From Crotalaria pallida (lineage: Eukaryota; Streptophyta; Magnoliopsida; Fabales; Fabaceae), in the NCBI GenBank assembly GCA_037953625.1, contig CM075655.1, positions 116,815,001 through 116,879,000 on the forward strand: DNA of 64,000 nucleotides, in the 5' to 3' direction. Below, piece by piece: positions 62,088-64,000 of the stretch (within the stretch, counting starts at the first letter, position 1; every line of letters starts with the position of its first letter). A program made the position numbers and the translations under genes. The notes beneath the pieces are model-generated. The model was not told where the DNA came from. It worked only from the letters and a program-made list of their open reading frames with translations, and searched no databases.

Positions 62088-64000
62088 TACGCTACTACTC
62101 AAGTTAATTATTAAAAATAAAATTTCATACTTATTAGGAAGGTTATTTGAGTGTTTTTAATTATATCAAATTTATAAAAAAAATAAAAATTTTTAAAAAA
62201 ATAATATTGAAAATGAAATAAAAATTAAATCAAACAATTATTTTATTAAATATTTTAAGAGTGATTATATTTAATAATAAAAAATTAGTTAAGTTTTTTG
62301 AACGACTAATTAAAAATGTTTGTTTTTTTATAATTGAGACGTGGAGGAGTACTTAACAATTCCAATGAACTTCTCGTATATTCTTTCTTGTCCTATTTAC
62401 AAGTTATATTTAACCATATTATATAGACGAAAGAAGGTATTTGCATTTTTTTAAACTTTAAAAAAATAATTTAACATTACGATTTTACCATCTTAACTTA
62501 CATTGAACATTTCACAATATATTGGTTTACATTAACAAACAAATGACAAATAAGATTAAAAAAATAAATGTCTCGTAGAAAATACAAACTAACTCATAAA
62601 TAGGAGCGAAAAGTTTTTCTAAAATGTGTGTGACTTATAAATAATACCAGAGTCCGATCCTTATTATAAGTTATCATTTAGAATATTTTCTTCGTCCTAA
62701 TTATAAAAAATATTCTTATGCATCATTTATTACTTTTTTTCCCTAATAAATGTTTTGATTATGTATTTTTTTTTCTTCAGAAGATTATAATATTATAAGC
62801 AGTAATTCTCATAAAATTAAGAAAACTGATTATTTTATTATTTCTTCTATTCTTATATATAAGCATTAGATAGTGGAAGTATCATGATCCTTTTTATTGG
62901 GTATTCAAGTGTGAGATGAAGTCCTACATTGGATAGGATGAGATGAGTGAGAAGGTTTATAAGTGGCAAGACCCATAGAACCATTGCCTTAAGGTTTTGG
63001 TTCAGGATGTGGTGTCTCACTTATAAGTGGTTCTTCACTATTCCCAAGACCCTGGAACAATGTGACTCCCCGGTTGAAGGTCCAGCACTTTTTATAAGTA
63101 TTTGATCTAATTTTCAATGATATTAATTATTTCTTTTTCACAAATACTCTTATTTATTCAATATTTTTTAGAGTTTAATGATAATTATAGTGATAATTTT
63201 GAAAAAGTATATCAAATATTATTCATTTTAATAAAACTAACAATATTAACTAACTTTCTTAATTCAAGCTCAAATTTGTTACAAATGATTATACTCAGGA
63301 AGGAAGGAAGTAGTATATACAAGGTTAAGTACTTGGGTAATGGCATTCTAATCATAAAAATCTCTTGCACATACGTGAGTACTTCGGTACTTACCATAAG
63401 AAAAGCAGCATCAGCTTTAGGAACACTTACAAACATGTCACCTGCAACATGTTCCACACCATCGCGTTGTGGGGCAACGGCTATGACATGAGGCAGATCA
63501 AAGTTGATTCCTCTTATCCATGGACAAGCTTTAACCACAATGTGAATGGCTGTGCCATTTCCACCACCCACATCCACCAAGCTGGTGAGGCCATCAAATA
63601 CCTCACTGCACCCTTTAACAACAGCAGGCACAGTCACGTTAGCATCACATGCCATTGCATCATTGAAGAGATTATTGTGATCAATATTCTCAGCAGTGTA
63701 ATGCCAGAAGTCTTCACCATGAGCAATTTCAAATGGGGGATGATTGTCATTAGCCAGAACATGAGCACTTAGATTGTGCCAAGCAGCTTGCATTACAGGA
63801 CTACTCTGCACCAGAATCATAGCAGCCATGCTCCGTTGTCCCTTTCTCATCAAACGACGAGAAAGAGGCGTCTGAGCATAGGCATAGCCATGATGACTCG
63901 CTAAAGCTGGATTCGCTGCGGTTGAAGAAAACAAATTCGACCGCAGCGAATCCTGATCCTGGCTGATGGCTATGGCTTTGAATATCTTGCGATGAATTAG
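58759..64000 (-). CDS. Plant O-methyltransferase (COMT/ASMT family), 3' two exons; 5' end outside window
   Basis: A class II S-adenosylmethionine-dependent O-methyltransferase acting on phenolic or indolic hydroxyls. Two exons are present: 64000-63395 (open at the window edge) and 59061-58759, separated by an intron of 4333 bp that carries a Helitron. The first reads YAYAQTPLSRRLM, HGEDFWHYTAE and the SAM-binding LVDVGGGNGT, then INFDLPHV and GDMFVSVPKADAAFLM. The second opens with WVLHDWADEE, whose His is the catalytic base, and ends VKSIPNNVKSVIMAFP. The N-terminal dimerisation region lies beyond the window except for HRKIFKAIAIS. The substrate cannot be told from sequence. The leftmost visible codons include a 13-bp inverted repeat unusual for the family. 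Confidence 0.9.
59514..59555. repeat. (TA)n microsatellite, left of Helitron
   Basis: An alternating TA run directly abutting the Helitron 5' end. A second (TA)n run lies directly beyond the Helitron 3' end, so the transposon appears to have split one microsatellite. Confidence 0.9.
60178..60371. repeat. 99-bp tandem duplication inside the Helitron
   Basis: Two nearly identical units with period 99 (from about 60185 and 60284), each containing AGCTCTTAATTTTGATTTTT and TTAGATGATGCATATTTTGT. They lie just upstream of the ATG8-like fragment and may be duplicated captured intron or leader. Confidence 0.85.
60388..60605 (+). pseudogene. Captured autophagy ATG8-like gene fragment (two exon pieces)
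   Basis: After an acceptor-like ATTTCAG, an ATG opens MTAMSYFKQEHDL and a donor-like G|GTAAGT follows. After an intron-like gap a second piece reads RIRKKYLDRIPV. ATG8 proteins start with an ATG-proximal SSFKxEHxxEKR segment and continue RIREKYPDRIPVI, with an intron at about that point as I recall. The second piece seems to lack a few codons, and no further ATG8 sequence follows. The match is short, so identification is moderate. Confidence 0.5.
62042..62090. repeat. (TA)n(CA)n microsatellite, right of Helitron
   Basis: An alternating TA run that changes to ACACAC, immediately after the Helitron CTAG end. Confidence 0.92.
62091..63394. other. Remainder of the OMT intron, with a dispersed repeat (about 62885-63090)
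   Basis: AT-rich intron sequence. The segment at 62885-63090 (GATGAAGTCCTACATTGGAT, AACCATTGCCTTAAGGTTTT, GGTGTCTCACTTATAAGTGG) resembles a dispersed plant repeat. A shorter relative (TTAAGTCCCACACTGGATA) sits at 33316-33335 in OOP intron 12. Possible decayed TRIM/LTR pieces. Confidence 0.45.

Noticed and set aside
1..64000. CRISPR arrays, bacterial operons, phage or viral genes
   Set aside because: The genes have spliceosomal introns and plant-type proteins. The tandem repeats found lack spacer structure.

Overview
The window is plant nuclear DNA, almost certainly from a legume (Fabaceae). It is AT-rich, with many-exon genes bounded by GT/AG introns and gene-poor stretches full of MITEs, fold-back elements, SINEs and transposon remnants. 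The clearest taxonomic pointer is a complete SYMRK/NORK/DMI2-type symbiosis receptor kinase next to a complete STR2-type ABCG half-transporter. The species cannot be named from the sequence alone.

Layout. 1-17 kb is repeat territory. It holds a nearly complete PIF/Harbinger (Pong-like) transposon (762-5564, TAA target duplication) with an intact Myb/SANT ORF1 and a broken DDE transposase, a GH31-like gene fragment, two CACTA-like ends, a LINE 3' remnant, a SINE and several long inverted-repeat elements. 18.4-23.3 kb holds a 15-exon mitochondrial serine hydroxymethyltransferase gene (+). 25.9-35.5 kb holds a 17-exon organellar oligopeptidase A gene (+), whose introns carry a hAT insertion (8-bp TSD), a 474-bp TIR element and a SINE. 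37.2-37.7 kb holds a two-exon BRICK1 gene (+). 40.4-47.4 kb holds the 15-exon SYMRK gene (-), and 52.1-56.0 kb the 4-exon STR2 gene (-), both reading the same way 4.6 kb apart. 58.8 kb to the window end holds the last two exons of an O-methyltransferase gene (-), whose large intron contains a complete-looking Helitron with what looks like a captured ATG8 fragment.

Function. SYMRK perceives and relays rhizobial and mycorrhizal signals at the root plasma membrane. STR2 works with STR at the periarbuscular membrane to support the fungal partner. The pair is therefore a physically linked symbiosis locus. The other genes are housekeeping: photorespiratory one-carbon metabolism (SHMT), breakdown of targeting peptides in organelles (OOP) and actin nucleation through the SCAR/WAVE complex (BRK1). 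All exon models were joined by hand from splice sites and reading-frame continuity. SHMT, OOP, BRK1, SYMRK and STR2 give uninterrupted proteins of 518, 795, 85, 928 and 724 residues.

The observations most worth checking are an ORF directly upstream of STR2 and in frame with it, separated by one stop codon, the Helitron with captured gene pieces, and a GC-AG intron inside the SYMRK kinase domain.
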